Source: a virus
Virus record (IMG/VR): IMGVR_UViG_3300025759_000507
Location: 1-28,540 of that record
DNA: 28,540 bases
Reading direction: 5' to 3' (one strand)
The notes under the pieces were generated by a model. It was not told the origin of the DNA, ran no database searches, and saw only the letters and a program-made list of their open reading frames with translations. Shown here one piece after another: positions 8,503-13,313 of this stretch (its first letter is position 1; the number at the start of each line of letters is the position of its first letter). Position numbers and translations under genes: made by a program.

Positions 8503-8870
8503 TATTCGTTTGAACCTTCTTTTGGTGGCAGATAGAAGATGCCTCCGCCAGATGTTACGTCTATTTTGTCTACCTTACCAAGTCCTGCACGATCTAGCAA
8601 GTCCTTAGCTGCAACCATCTTCTCTTTTATGCCTAGCTCAGTAGGGTCATACAGAGCACCTACCATAGACATAGCAGCTTTAGGAGCAACACGTGCAAAG
8701 TAAGTACGTGTCTTCTCACCGATCTCATCCTTGAGAGCCTCAACAATAGCTGATGTGCTAGAAGCGGGGTCATAACCTGCAAGCTTCTTAGCTGCTACTG
8801 CATCACCGTTAGCCTCATCAAAGAGTACCTCTAGGAAGCGCTGTTGCTTTTCTGTTAGTGCTCTAGCCAT
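8502..8870 (-). CDS. Terminase small subunit-like protein
   Basis: This 122-residue protein begins MARALTEKQQRFLEVLF, followed by GDAVAAKKLAGYDPASSTS. That is the helix-turn-helix pattern of small terminase subunits of the Terminase_2 kind (LTxKQxxFL, then GNAxxAAxxAGY). A second helical part (about 60-100) would be the oligomerisation region, and a short tail ends in FYLPPKEGSNE. Small subunits recognise the packaging site on concatemeric DNA and stimulate the large subunit. The ATG at 8870 has AAGGAA upstream. The gene lies just ahead of terL apart from the linker gene. Confidence 0.7.
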   Translation of the reverse strand: MARALTEKQQRFLEVLFDEANGDAVAAKKLAGYDPASSTSAIVEALKDEIGEKTRTYFARVAPKAAMSMVGALYDPTELGIKEKMVAAKDLLDRAGLGKVDKIDVTSGGGIFYLPPKEGSNE

Positions 8871-8903
8871 AATGTATTCCTTAGTTACCGTTACTTCTTA
8901 AGC

Positions 8904-9380
8904 TTACCATTTGTTTTGCTGCTTTCCGAGGAAATAAAGCCCCACGCCAAGAACACCAATGCCTGATACCACAACCAAGATACCAAGACTCCACTCAACA
9001 ATAGTCTGTTTAATCTCAGCCTTGCGATACATAGTTTTCTGACGGTCTTTACGTACCTGCGCTTCAATACTGAGAAGCTCTTCCCAAGCGCTCTGCCCGT
9101 AAGCAAACTGAATATACTGTTTAATCTCAGCACGTAAAGCCTCCGCTTGCTTCTTCTTAGCGAAGATGTCCATCGCACTAGGACCATTACCACCGAATAG
9201 TACAGCATACCAAGGTGGATTCTCTGACTGCTTATGTGCAAAGCTAAGATCAGAGACAGCACCAGCAAACTTAGCTAAGTCATTAGAGATACCTCCAATG
9301 TCCTTGCCTAACTGAATACCCTTCTTAATAGCGGATACAGCTGTCTGTGCTGCAGCAAAGGCTGTGAAGGGATCAATCAT
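8904..9380 (-). CDS. Conserved protein with C-terminal membrane segment
   Basis: This 158-residue protein starts MIDPFTAFAAAQTAVSAIKKG, an amphipathic Ala-rich helix, and carries a long charged helix at about 75-125. One clear transmembrane segment occupies about residues 131-152 (LGILVVVSGIGVLGVGLYFL), followed by a short basic tail. Similar openings are common in marine podoviruses near structural genes. It could be a virion or internal protein that meets the membrane during DNA entry, or a spanin- or holin-like factor; nothing here decides this. The start ATG overlaps the upstream stop as ATGA. Confidence 0.65.
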   Translation of the reverse strand: MIDPFTAFAAAQTAVSAIKKGIQLGKDIGGISNDLAKFAGAVSDLSFAHKQSENPPWYAVLFGGNGPSAMDIFAKKKQAEALRAEIKQYIQFAYGQSAWEELLSIEAQVRKDRQKTMYRKAEIKQTIVEWSLGILVVVSGIGVLGVGLYFLGKQQNKW

Positions 9381-9550
9381 TTGAACTTAACCTCTATAGG
9401 GCATACATAGTTATAACTTACTCTGTACACTCTGTCGTACCACAAGCCATTCTTCTTAAGGCCACAGTCGTAGTAACAATACTGAAACAACCTGTTACCA
9501 CTTTCAGTCCATGCGTGGTTGAAAGAGATAAAGGCTAGTACACAAAGCAA
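9377..9550 (-). CDS. Small secreted Cys-containing protein (TTG start)
   Basis: This frame encodes about 57 residues: a hydrophobic signal-like start (LLCVLAFISFNHAW) and a mature part with YCYYDCG and a final YVCP motif, giving three Cys in the mature part. Small exported proteins of this YC..CG...VCP kind are common in marine phages. It ends in an ATGA overlap with the next gene, which supports reality. No ATG exists; the best start is TTG at 9550. An ATA at 9556 sits just inside the preceding stop and could be an alternative. Confidence 0.5.
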   Translation of the reverse strand: MLCVLAFISFNHAWTESGNRLFQYCYYDCGLKKNGLWYDRVYRVSYNYVCPIEVKFK

Positions 9551-9552
9551 AA

Positions 9553-9723
9553 CTATTTGAAACTTTCTGCTACGACATTGCGAATCTCTCCACGAGCAAT
9601 GCCAATATCGTGTAACTCTTTGTCTGACATGTTGGTTAGAATCCAGTAGTCAGCACGGGCTTGTTGTGCTTTCTGTAAACTTGCGAGAAAGTCTGTGAAT
9701 GTTTTAACGATTAGTGCGTACAT
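9553..9723 (-). CDS. DUF1127 family small protein
   Basis: This 56-residue protein carries YWILTNMSDKELHDIGIARG (residues 26-45), matching the DUF1127 (YjiS-like) signature in which a leucine-rich helix is followed by LxDIGxxRG. DUF1127 proteins are abundant in Alphaproteobacteria, where they have been linked to phosphate and carbon regulation and to RNA or protein contacts. The ATG at 9723 has AGGA upstream. A phage copy may retune host metabolism or bind host RNA or protein, though its role is unknown. Its promoter-like element and hairpin are at 9746-9776. Confidence 0.75.
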   Translation of the reverse strand: MYALIVKTFTDFLASLQKAQQARADYWILTNMSDKELHDIGIARGEIRNVVAESFK

Positions 9724-9745
9724 TGTATGTTCCTATGTGTTGAGC

Positions 9746-9776
9746 CTAGCTCCATTGCTAGACTTACATAGTTATA
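9746..9776 (-). promoter_or_regulatory. TATAAC element plus stem-loop upstream of the DUF1127 gene
   Basis: The minus strand has TATAAC (9776-9771), then TATGTA, then the hairpin CTAGC-6 nt-GCTAG (9761-9746). TATAACTATGTA recurs exactly at 9415-9404. There is no good -35 at 16-17 bp, so promoter activity is uncertain. The rest of the gap 9724-9825 shows nothing else. Confidence 0.35.
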
Positions 9777-9825
9777 CTCATGTTAGCGCTATTTACCTCT
9801 ACTAAGTTTGCATACCCGATATGTG

Positions 9826-10185
9826 TTATCCAACAGGTACAAACGTCTCAGTTACGGTAAGAATAGTGTCAATATGCCCAGCGGAACTAGGTACGTTTTG
9901 TATCTTATCACCCGGCTGCAGTACTAGGTCAATGTTTGTAAAGGTAATGTAATCGCTTGAACCTAGACTCTTGCCAGACAGAAAGTGAGACGTGTAGTCA
10001 TCAGCTGCTACATACCATTCTAGATCTACAGAGTTTGTACTACCACCACCGTTGACTACATGGATAAACGTAACCTCAGCTACACAGTTAGCAGGGCATG
10101 TATATACAACCTCTGTAGTAGTGCCACTATTGTGACCCCATACAGAACGCATACGTGATGGCTTGCCCTGATTAACTAAACTCAT
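9826..10185 (-). CDS. Predicted beta-rich virion protein, function unknown
   Basis: This 119-residue protein is rich in Thr, Ser, Gly and Val with alternating hydrophobic residues, as in beta-sandwich folds. It contains VAEVTFIHVVNGGG, LEWYVAADDYTSHFLSGKSLG and LVLQPGDKIQ. The LxPGDxI turn is typical of small virion decoration or tail-associated proteins that expose beta strands. It starts at a TAATG overlap with the preceding gene. A capsid decoration or fibre-associated role is inference from fold style and the virion-arm location. Confidence 0.55.
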   Translation of the reverse strand: MSLVNQGKPSRMRSVWGHNSGTTTEVVYTCPANCVAEVTFIHVVNGGGSTNSVDLEWYVAADDYTSHFLSGKSLGSSDYITFTNIDLVLQPGDKIQNVPSSAGHIDTILTVTETFVPVG

Positions 10186-10490
10186 TACTCGTCAACCCAC
10201 GCTTCATTCTCTGGTGTGCTAGGATCATCTGCTATGTAGTGGCCCTTAGATGTACGAGCACGTTTCTTACCTGCTGGAGGTGTAGCTTTCTTAGCCTTCT
10301 TCTTAGGCTGTGTAGCAGCAATGTCAGCTTCCTCACAGATAGCATTAACGTTAGGGTCTTTACTCTGTACATTACCGTAGTTGTCTTCACCAGCAGACTG
10401 GTTACCCATGGAGTCCCACACGTAGCCATGCTCATCTACACGGTAGCCCTTAGCTTCCAGTGCTTCTTTGTATTTATGGTAGTATTTCAT
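10185..10490 (-). CDS. Small Lys-rich conserved protein
   Basis: This 101-residue protein has a tyrosine-rich N-terminus (MKYYHKYKEALEAKGY), an acidic middle, and a basic Lys/Ala/Pro segment (PKKKAKKATPPAGKKRAR, about 62-79) before an acidic end. The basic block could bind DNA or a capsid surface. It is joined by TAATG overlaps on both sides. Function is unknown. Confidence 0.55.
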   Translation of the reverse strand: MKYYHKYKEALEAKGYRVDEHGYVWDSMGNQSAGEDNYGNVQSKDPNVNAICEEADIAATQPKKKAKKATPPAGKKRARTSKGHYIADDPSTPENEAWVDE

Positions 10491-10663
10491 TACTTACCCT
10501 TTTTCATTGGACGTTCTGCTGGGTTAGACGCACCACAGTAACCGCCTTTGTAGTAGCCCATCTTCTTCTTAGCCATACCACCGTATGCCATCTTAGACTT
10601 AGGCATCTTCATCTTAGCGCCACCGCAGTTGCACTCGCCACCTTTACCACACGTACACTTCAT
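10490..10663 (-). CDS. 57-aa Cys-rich, Lys/Gly-rich protein
   Basis: The sequence begins MKCTCGKGGECNCGG, with four Cys in a CxC...CxC arrangement, and continues with Met/Lys/Gly repeats (KMKMPKSKMAYGGMAKKKMG) and one more Cys. It starts in an ATGA overlap and stops in a TAATG overlap, so it is part of the coupled run. The Cys pairs could bind a metal. Small virion proteins with AYGG/KMxYG repeats occur in marine phages, but the function is unknown. Confidence 0.6.
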   Translation of the reverse strand: MKCTCGKGGECNCGGAKMKMPKSKMAYGGMAKKKMGYYKGGYCGASNPAERPMKKGK

Positions 10664-10818
10664 GTCTTTTTCCTCTTAACTGTTTTAGCTGCAGCCTTAA
10701 AAGCAGCTGCTGTTGGTGCGCCCTTAGTACCGGGCTTACGCATCTTCTCTTTACTACCTGCTGCAATACGAGCTTTCTTAGCGTGTATGTTAGCGTACAA
10801 GCCTGGTTTCTTAGCCAT
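10660..10818 (-). CDS. 52-aa basic conserved phage protein
   Basis: The protein opens MAKKPGLYANIHAKKARIAA and continues with EKMRKPGTKGAPTAAAF and a Lys-rich end. Near-identical short proteins are widespread in phages next to structural genes, as I recall. It is strongly basic, so DNA or capsid-interior binding is possible. It begins at a TAATG overlap and ends at an ATGA overlap. Confidence 0.65.
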   Translation of the reverse strand: MAKKPGLYANIHAKKARIAAGSKEKMRKPGTKGAPTAAAFKAAAKTVKRKKT

Positions 10819-11030
10819 TACGCTGGCTCCCCATTGTAGCTTAGAGCTACACAGTTAGGCACTATCGTAGCATAACTATACTGCTCTTTAATCTTACGTG
10901 CCTCAGCTACTATAGAAGCCTGACACTCCTCCACACTGCTAAACACATACGGACTAGTCAATACCTGGCAATGCTCAGCTAAGGCAGACATACATACCAT
11001 CATAACACCTAGAGTACCTATGCTTACCAT
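10818..11030 (-). CDS. Small exported protein
   Basis: This 70-residue protein has a hydrophobic Met-rich signal-like start (GTLGVMMVCMSALA) with a plausible cleavage site after SALAE. The remainder holds three Cys (in HCQV, EECQ and PNCVAL), suiting a periplasmic disulfide protein. It overlaps the previous stop (ATGGTAA) and the next start (TAATG). A role in superinfection exclusion or lysis is possible but unproved. Confidence 0.55.
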   Translation of the reverse strand: MVSIGTLGVMMVCMSALAEHCQVLTSPYVFSSVEECQASIVAEARKIKEQYSYATIVPNCVALSYNGEPA

Positions 11031-11302
11031 TTTACTTTATCAGCCCAATACGCAGCAGAGAGCTTACCCTTCTTGATATTCTTAGCATGTCTAGCTTTGA
11101 AGGATGCACGTTTCTGTTTCATGCGATCAGATTCACCCGCTTTAGGCTTGCCTGCTGTGGACGCTCCCTGTTCACCGAAGCGGATGAGCTTAATGGTGTC
11201 ACCTTCTTTGGCAAGTACAGCGTGGGACTTGGTAGGGTGCTTGGGAGTACGCTTGGGTTTGTTGTAACCTTCAAACTTCTCACCTCTATACTCAATCGCC
11301 AT
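11024..11302 (-). CDS. Conserved basic protein, 92 aa
   Basis: The middle KLIRFGEQGASTAGKPKAGE and the end YWADKVKW form a pattern I recognise as strongly conserved in marine phages, with an RFGEQG motif followed by a Lys/Arg-rich helix (RMKQKRASFKARHAKNIKKG). It is very basic and probably binds nucleic acid or packs inside the head. It starts 11 bp inside the upstream gene. No named function can be given with confidence. Confidence 0.65.
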   Translation of the reverse strand: MAIEYRGEKFEGYNKPKRTPKHPTKSHAVLAKEGDTIKLIRFGEQGASTAGKPKAGESDRMKQKRASFKARHAKNIKKGKLSAAYWADKVKW

Positions 11303-11552
11303 AAGGTCTCTTCCTGTCAGGGTCTAACACATCACTGCGAGATAACATGCCCTCTAAGTACATCGCCCTCTCTACGTGATCTAAAGTGTACCGCACCCCA
11401 GTGTCAGCCTCGATAGCTGCACGAACATAGAACACGTCACTACGAGGGATATGAATACGGCGTATACGCTTGGCACTACCGTCAGCTAAAGCAGTGTAAA
11501 ACTCTTCTAGTATGTTATCATCTGCATATAGTTGTACGGGTTTAACAGTCAT
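11292..11552 (-). CDS. First gene of the left arm, conserved small protein
   Basis: The ATG at 11552 gives 86 residues. A longer frame exists to 11591, but its extra residues look non-coding and overlie an inverted repeat. The core RRIHIPRSDVFYVRAAIEADTG and the end MLSRSDVLDPDRKRPYGD are a conserved marine-phage pattern as I recall. It is the promoter-proximal gene of the left operon, about 145 nt from the predicted start site of the 11703-11731 promoter. Function is unknown. Confidence 0.65.
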   Translation of the reverse strand: MTVKPVQLYADDNILEEFYTALADGSAKRIRRIHIPRSDVFYVRAAIEADTGVRYTLDHVERAMYLEGMLSRSDVLDPDRKRPYGD

Positions 11553-11577
11553 TGTCAACACTTTTCTTAATAAAAAA

Positions 11578-11652
11578 GGTACGTGTCGCAAACTACATGT
11601 TAGGAGAGAGGAGACATGAGGAGAGTGTACACATATGTTTGTGACACGTACC
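11578..11652. repeat. Inverted repeat, 16 bp arms
   Basis: GGTACGTGTCGCAAAC (11578-11593) and GTTTGTGACACGTACC (11637-11652) are inverted copies matching at 15 of 16 positions, separated by 43 bp. It lies just before the first left-arm gene and would fold in the leftward leader RNA. The loop holds purine-rich AGGAGAG copies. Confidence 0.75.
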
Positions 11653-11777
11653 AGGAATGTAACACTTATGTTTATACAAGTTTATGTGTGTTACATATGG
11701 ATAGTGTACAAACTATTAAGAAGGGTGTCAACCCTATAGTTAAACTATCTAAGTTAAACTCTTCCTATGTCCAGTAA
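11616..11777 (+). CDS. Candidate 53-aa ORF with an excellent ribosome binding site
   Basis: An ATG at 11616 follows AGGAGAGAGGAGAC, the same purine leader found before many right-arm genes, and the frame runs to TAA at 11777. The product is rich in Tyr, Thr, Val and Cys (MRRVYTYVCDTYQECNTYVY) and is not recognised. It overlies repeats and leftward promoters, and no rightward promoter is visible ahead of it, so it may be an accident of sequence. Confidence 0.25.
   Translation: MRRVYTYVCDTYQECNTYVYTSLCVLHMDSVQTIKKGVNPIVKLSKLNSSYVQ
11657..11696 (-). other. Stem-loop at the predicted 5' end of the left-arm transcript
   Basis: On the minus strand ATGTAACAC (11696-11688) pairs perfectly with GTGTTACAT (11665-11657) around a 22 nt loop. 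The first stem base lies 7 nt after the -10 element TACACT (11708-11703), where transcription should begin. The word GTGTTACATA recurs at 11961-11970. Confidence 0.5.
11703..11731 (-). promoter_or_regulatory. Predicted proximal leftward promoter
   Basis: On the minus strand TTGACA (11731-11726) is followed by a 17 bp spacer and TACACT (11708-11703). The -35 is perfect, the -10 matches four of six bases, and the spacing is ideal. It would drive the virion arm starting at 11552. Confidence 0.55.
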
Positions 11778-11855
11778 CTTTATTAACACACTCTTTATAT
11801 AGTTTAACTATTTATTATTTATTACTTGTATTAAGTTTAACTTAAATGTTTAACT
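11736..11855. repeat. Cluster of AGTTWAACT iteron-like repeats
   Basis: AGTTAAACT occurs at 11738-11746 and 11752-11760; its inverse AGTTTAACT occurs at 11801-11809 and 11834-11842, with a TGTTTAACT variant at 11847-11855. The 13-mers at 11736-11748 and 11799-11811 are exact inverted copies. TTAAGTTTAACTTAA (11831-11845) has 7 bp inverted arms. One more copy lies before the 13314 gene (13288-13296). They may be operator sites or origin iterons. Confidence 0.65.
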
Positions 11856-11875
11856 CTGTCTACTACTACTACGTA

Positions 11876-11903
11876 GTTATACTCCACAGAACACCCCTGT
11901 CAA
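11876..11903 (-). promoter_or_regulatory. Predicted distal leftward promoter
   Basis: On the minus strand TTGACA (11903-11898), a 16 bp spacer and TATAAC (11881-11876) then TA give the same layout as the capsid and 24345 promoters. The -10 matches five of six bases. Its transcript would cross the AGTTWAACT repeats, so those could be operators. Confidence 0.6.
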
Positions 11904-12222
11904 TCCCTAAAATACACGTACTCGTAAGAAAGTTTTACTAATGAGCGGATCTTTGCCTATGTGTTACATAAATGCACCACTTATTATGCTTATGTGTTTG
12001 GAATGTGGCAACAATAAGGCAACCTAAAATACCCGTGCGTGTAGTTGTACATATACGTAGTACCATATGACCCCCCATGGCCCTCGCACCCCTCTCTTTT
12101 AGCATGGCATAGGGCGATTTATGGTGGTTTGACTGAGTAAGTTACTGTAATTGCTATACTCTTTAACTGATGCTTCGTCAGCCTATTCAAGAAAAGCGTG
12201 TGTTTTCAAGGAGTTTCAAAAG

Positions 12223-12237
12223 TGTGATCACAAATAG
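12223..12237 (+). promoter_or_regulatory. CRP-like palindromic operator candidate, copy 1
   Basis: TGTGATCACAAATAG contains the perfect 10 bp palindrome TGTGATCACA. An exact 15-mer copy lies 54 bp downstream, about five helical turns, so proteins bound at both would face the same side of the DNA. The half-site TGTGA equals that of CRP, but the usual 6 bp spacer is absent. Confidence 0.5.
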
Positions 12238-12276
12238 AAGAAGGATGCATAAAACACCAAACCATATCCCCCATTA

Positions 12277-12291
12277 TGTGATCACAAATAG
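12277..12291 (+). promoter_or_regulatory. CRP-like palindromic operator candidate, copy 2
   Basis: This is the exact second copy of TGTGATCACAAATAG. Its centre lies about 50 bp ahead of the start site predicted from TATAAT at 12320-12325, suitable for an activator or roadblock. A related TGTGATCATA occurs at 12851-12860 near the first right-arm gene. Confidence 0.5.
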
Positions 12292-12319
12292 CATACCCCC
12301 TCTAAGCAATGGCTGACTA

Positions 12320-12325
12320 TATAAT
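12320..12325 (+). promoter_or_regulatory. Perfect -10 box without a -35, possible activated rightward promoter
   Basis: TATAAT stands at 12320-12325, but the bases 16-18 bp upstream are C/T-rich and unlike TTGACA. Together with the palindromes upstream this fits a promoter that needs an activator. It would read into the hairpin-rich leader and the right-arm genes. Confidence 0.35.
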
Positions 12326-12546
12326 GGCACAAAAGAAAAACATTCCAGCCAAGCCACAATGCCACAACATTATCCAACGAAAACACAGACTTATAAAATA
12401 ATTAAAATAATTCTTTACAATCGCAAACCATTCAGGCCATAGTGAATACATCGAAAGCGACAAGGTTCAACCGATAGCAGCGTAGCTCTACAAAAGAATC
12501 AGCGTCCTAGGCGATCAAGCCGCATAGAAGAGCCGCACAGAATATG

Positions 12547-12575
12547 AAGACCGAATAAAAGTAAGACCGAATAAA
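12547..12575 (+). repeat. Tandem repeat AAGACCGAATAAA
   Basis: Two exact 13-mers lie at 12547-12559 and 12563-12575, 16 bp apart, with degenerate relatives nearby (AAACCGAAT at about 12592). The unit is too short and too few to be a CRISPR. A protein binding site is possible. Confidence 0.5.
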
Positions 12576-12649
12576 TAAGACTTGACTAACTAAACCGAAT
12601 CAGCCCACGATAGGGTAAGACCAAAGAGACTAAACGTTATTTGACATAT

Positions 12650-12812
12650 CCCGTTAGATCGGGCCTTGCACTACGACAATGCGGTAGTGGAATCCTTGCT
12701 AGGATATAGGCACATAGACAAGCGCATTCATGTTGGATGATAGGATTGACAATCCTTGGCTCTAACTAGACCGATAAACACACGGCGTATACATGCGATA
12801 ATTGCGCCCGTG
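12650..12812 (+). other. Cluster of short hairpins in the rightward leader
   Basis: In order there are CCCG/CGGG (12650-12663), CACTAC/GTAGTG (12669-12689), ATCCT-TGCT-AGGAT (12692-12705), AGGATT-GAC-AATCCT (12742-12756), and CACGGCG with CGCCCGTG (12781-12812, one bulge). None is followed by a T run. They may form a structured untranslated leader RNA or mark an origin. No match to a known RNA family was recognised. Confidence 0.4.
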
Positions 12813-12977
12813 GTCTCTTCTTTCTAGGGGAGTTTGGCTCAAAGGGTGCGTGTGATCATAAACGTAGCACGATTTATAAGATATAGCTAGGATAGGCATG
12901 TCCAAGATTGTGCCTATCTCATGGTGTATCTAACCAATCACCTTAACCAATTAAATCTAACACAAGGACTGACCCCC

Positions 12978-13244
12978 ATGTATGTAATCGAAAAGAACAT
13001 CCCAATGCCAAACGTAACTCGCCATGGCGTTCCACAATATAAATACCCCTTCTTAACCATGAAAGTGAATGACAGCTTTGCTGTGCCTGTAGATCCAACC
13101 ACCACGCTAAACTATATCCGTGTGGCTAGGCGTGTGGCTAAGAATATACAAGACCAATATGAACGCTCAGACAATAACGGCATGAAGTTTTCATATCGCA
13201 CAGATAAGGTGAACCGTGTGATCCGTGTCTGGCGCACAGCATAA
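12978..13244 (+). CDS. First right-arm gene, small conserved phage protein
   Basis: The protein has 88 residues and starts MYVIEKNIPMPNVTRHG. It contains KYPFLTMKVNDSFAVPV, then a helix with IRVARRVAKNIQDQ, and ends with KFSYRT...VIRVWRT. This layout (KYPF..M..GDSF.VP, then a helix, then strands ending RVWR) is common among small phage proteins of the DUF7303 type, as I recall. The ATG at 12978 has AAGGA upstream; an earlier in-frame ATG at 12921 lacks such a site. Function is unknown. Confidence 0.65.
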   Translation: MYVIEKNIPMPNVTRHGVPQYKYPFLTMKVNDSFAVPVDPTTTLNYIRVARRVAKNIQDQYERSDNNGMKFSYRTDKVNRVIRVWRTA

Positions 13245-13257
13245 ACTAACTTGACAG

Positions 13258-13278
13258 GTAGGCGCTTGATGTGCCTAC
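13258..13278 (+). other. Hairpin between the first two right-arm genes
   Basis: GTAGGCGC and GTGCCTAC pair over eight positions with one wobble, around a 5 nt loop. There is no T run after it. It may be an RNA processing or attenuation site. TTGACA at 13251-13256 lies just before it but has no good -10. Confidence 0.4.
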
Positions 13279-13313
13279 TCTCTGGATAGTTTAACTCAGA
13301 AGGAATGACCCTT

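Larger units (their letters stand above)
11553..12977. other. Long divergent control region, mostly non-coding
   Basis: This AT-rich stretch of about 1.4 kb separates the leftward virion arm from the rightward early arm. It holds two leftward sigma70-like promoters, a large inverted repeat, a cluster of AGTTWAACT repeats, two exact copies of a 15-mer around TGTGATCACA, a perfect TATAAT, an A/T run at 12391-12420 beside a poor DnaA-box match (TTATCCAAC, 12370-12378), tandem AAGACCGAATAAA repeats and several hairpins. The origin and attachment site could both lie here, but I could not prove either. I see no tRNA. Confidence 0.7.

Noticed and set aside
12129-12160. Promoter TTGACT...TATACT in the control region
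   Set aside because: The 20 bp spacer is too long for an ordinary sigma70 promoter.
12311-12401. Short plus-strand ORF starting MADYIMAQKKNIPAK
   Set aside because: No ribosome binding site, overlaps TATAAT, and only about 30 codons; judged chance.
12547-12575. CRISPR-like array
   Set aside because: Only two 13 bp units with a 3 bp gap; no spacers.
12400-12760. Possible tRNA gene or tRNA-derived attachment site in the control region
   Set aside because: No sequence combines an acceptor stem, a D-arm and a TTCRA T-loop with paired arms; the closest (GGTTCAACC near 12464) does not pair.
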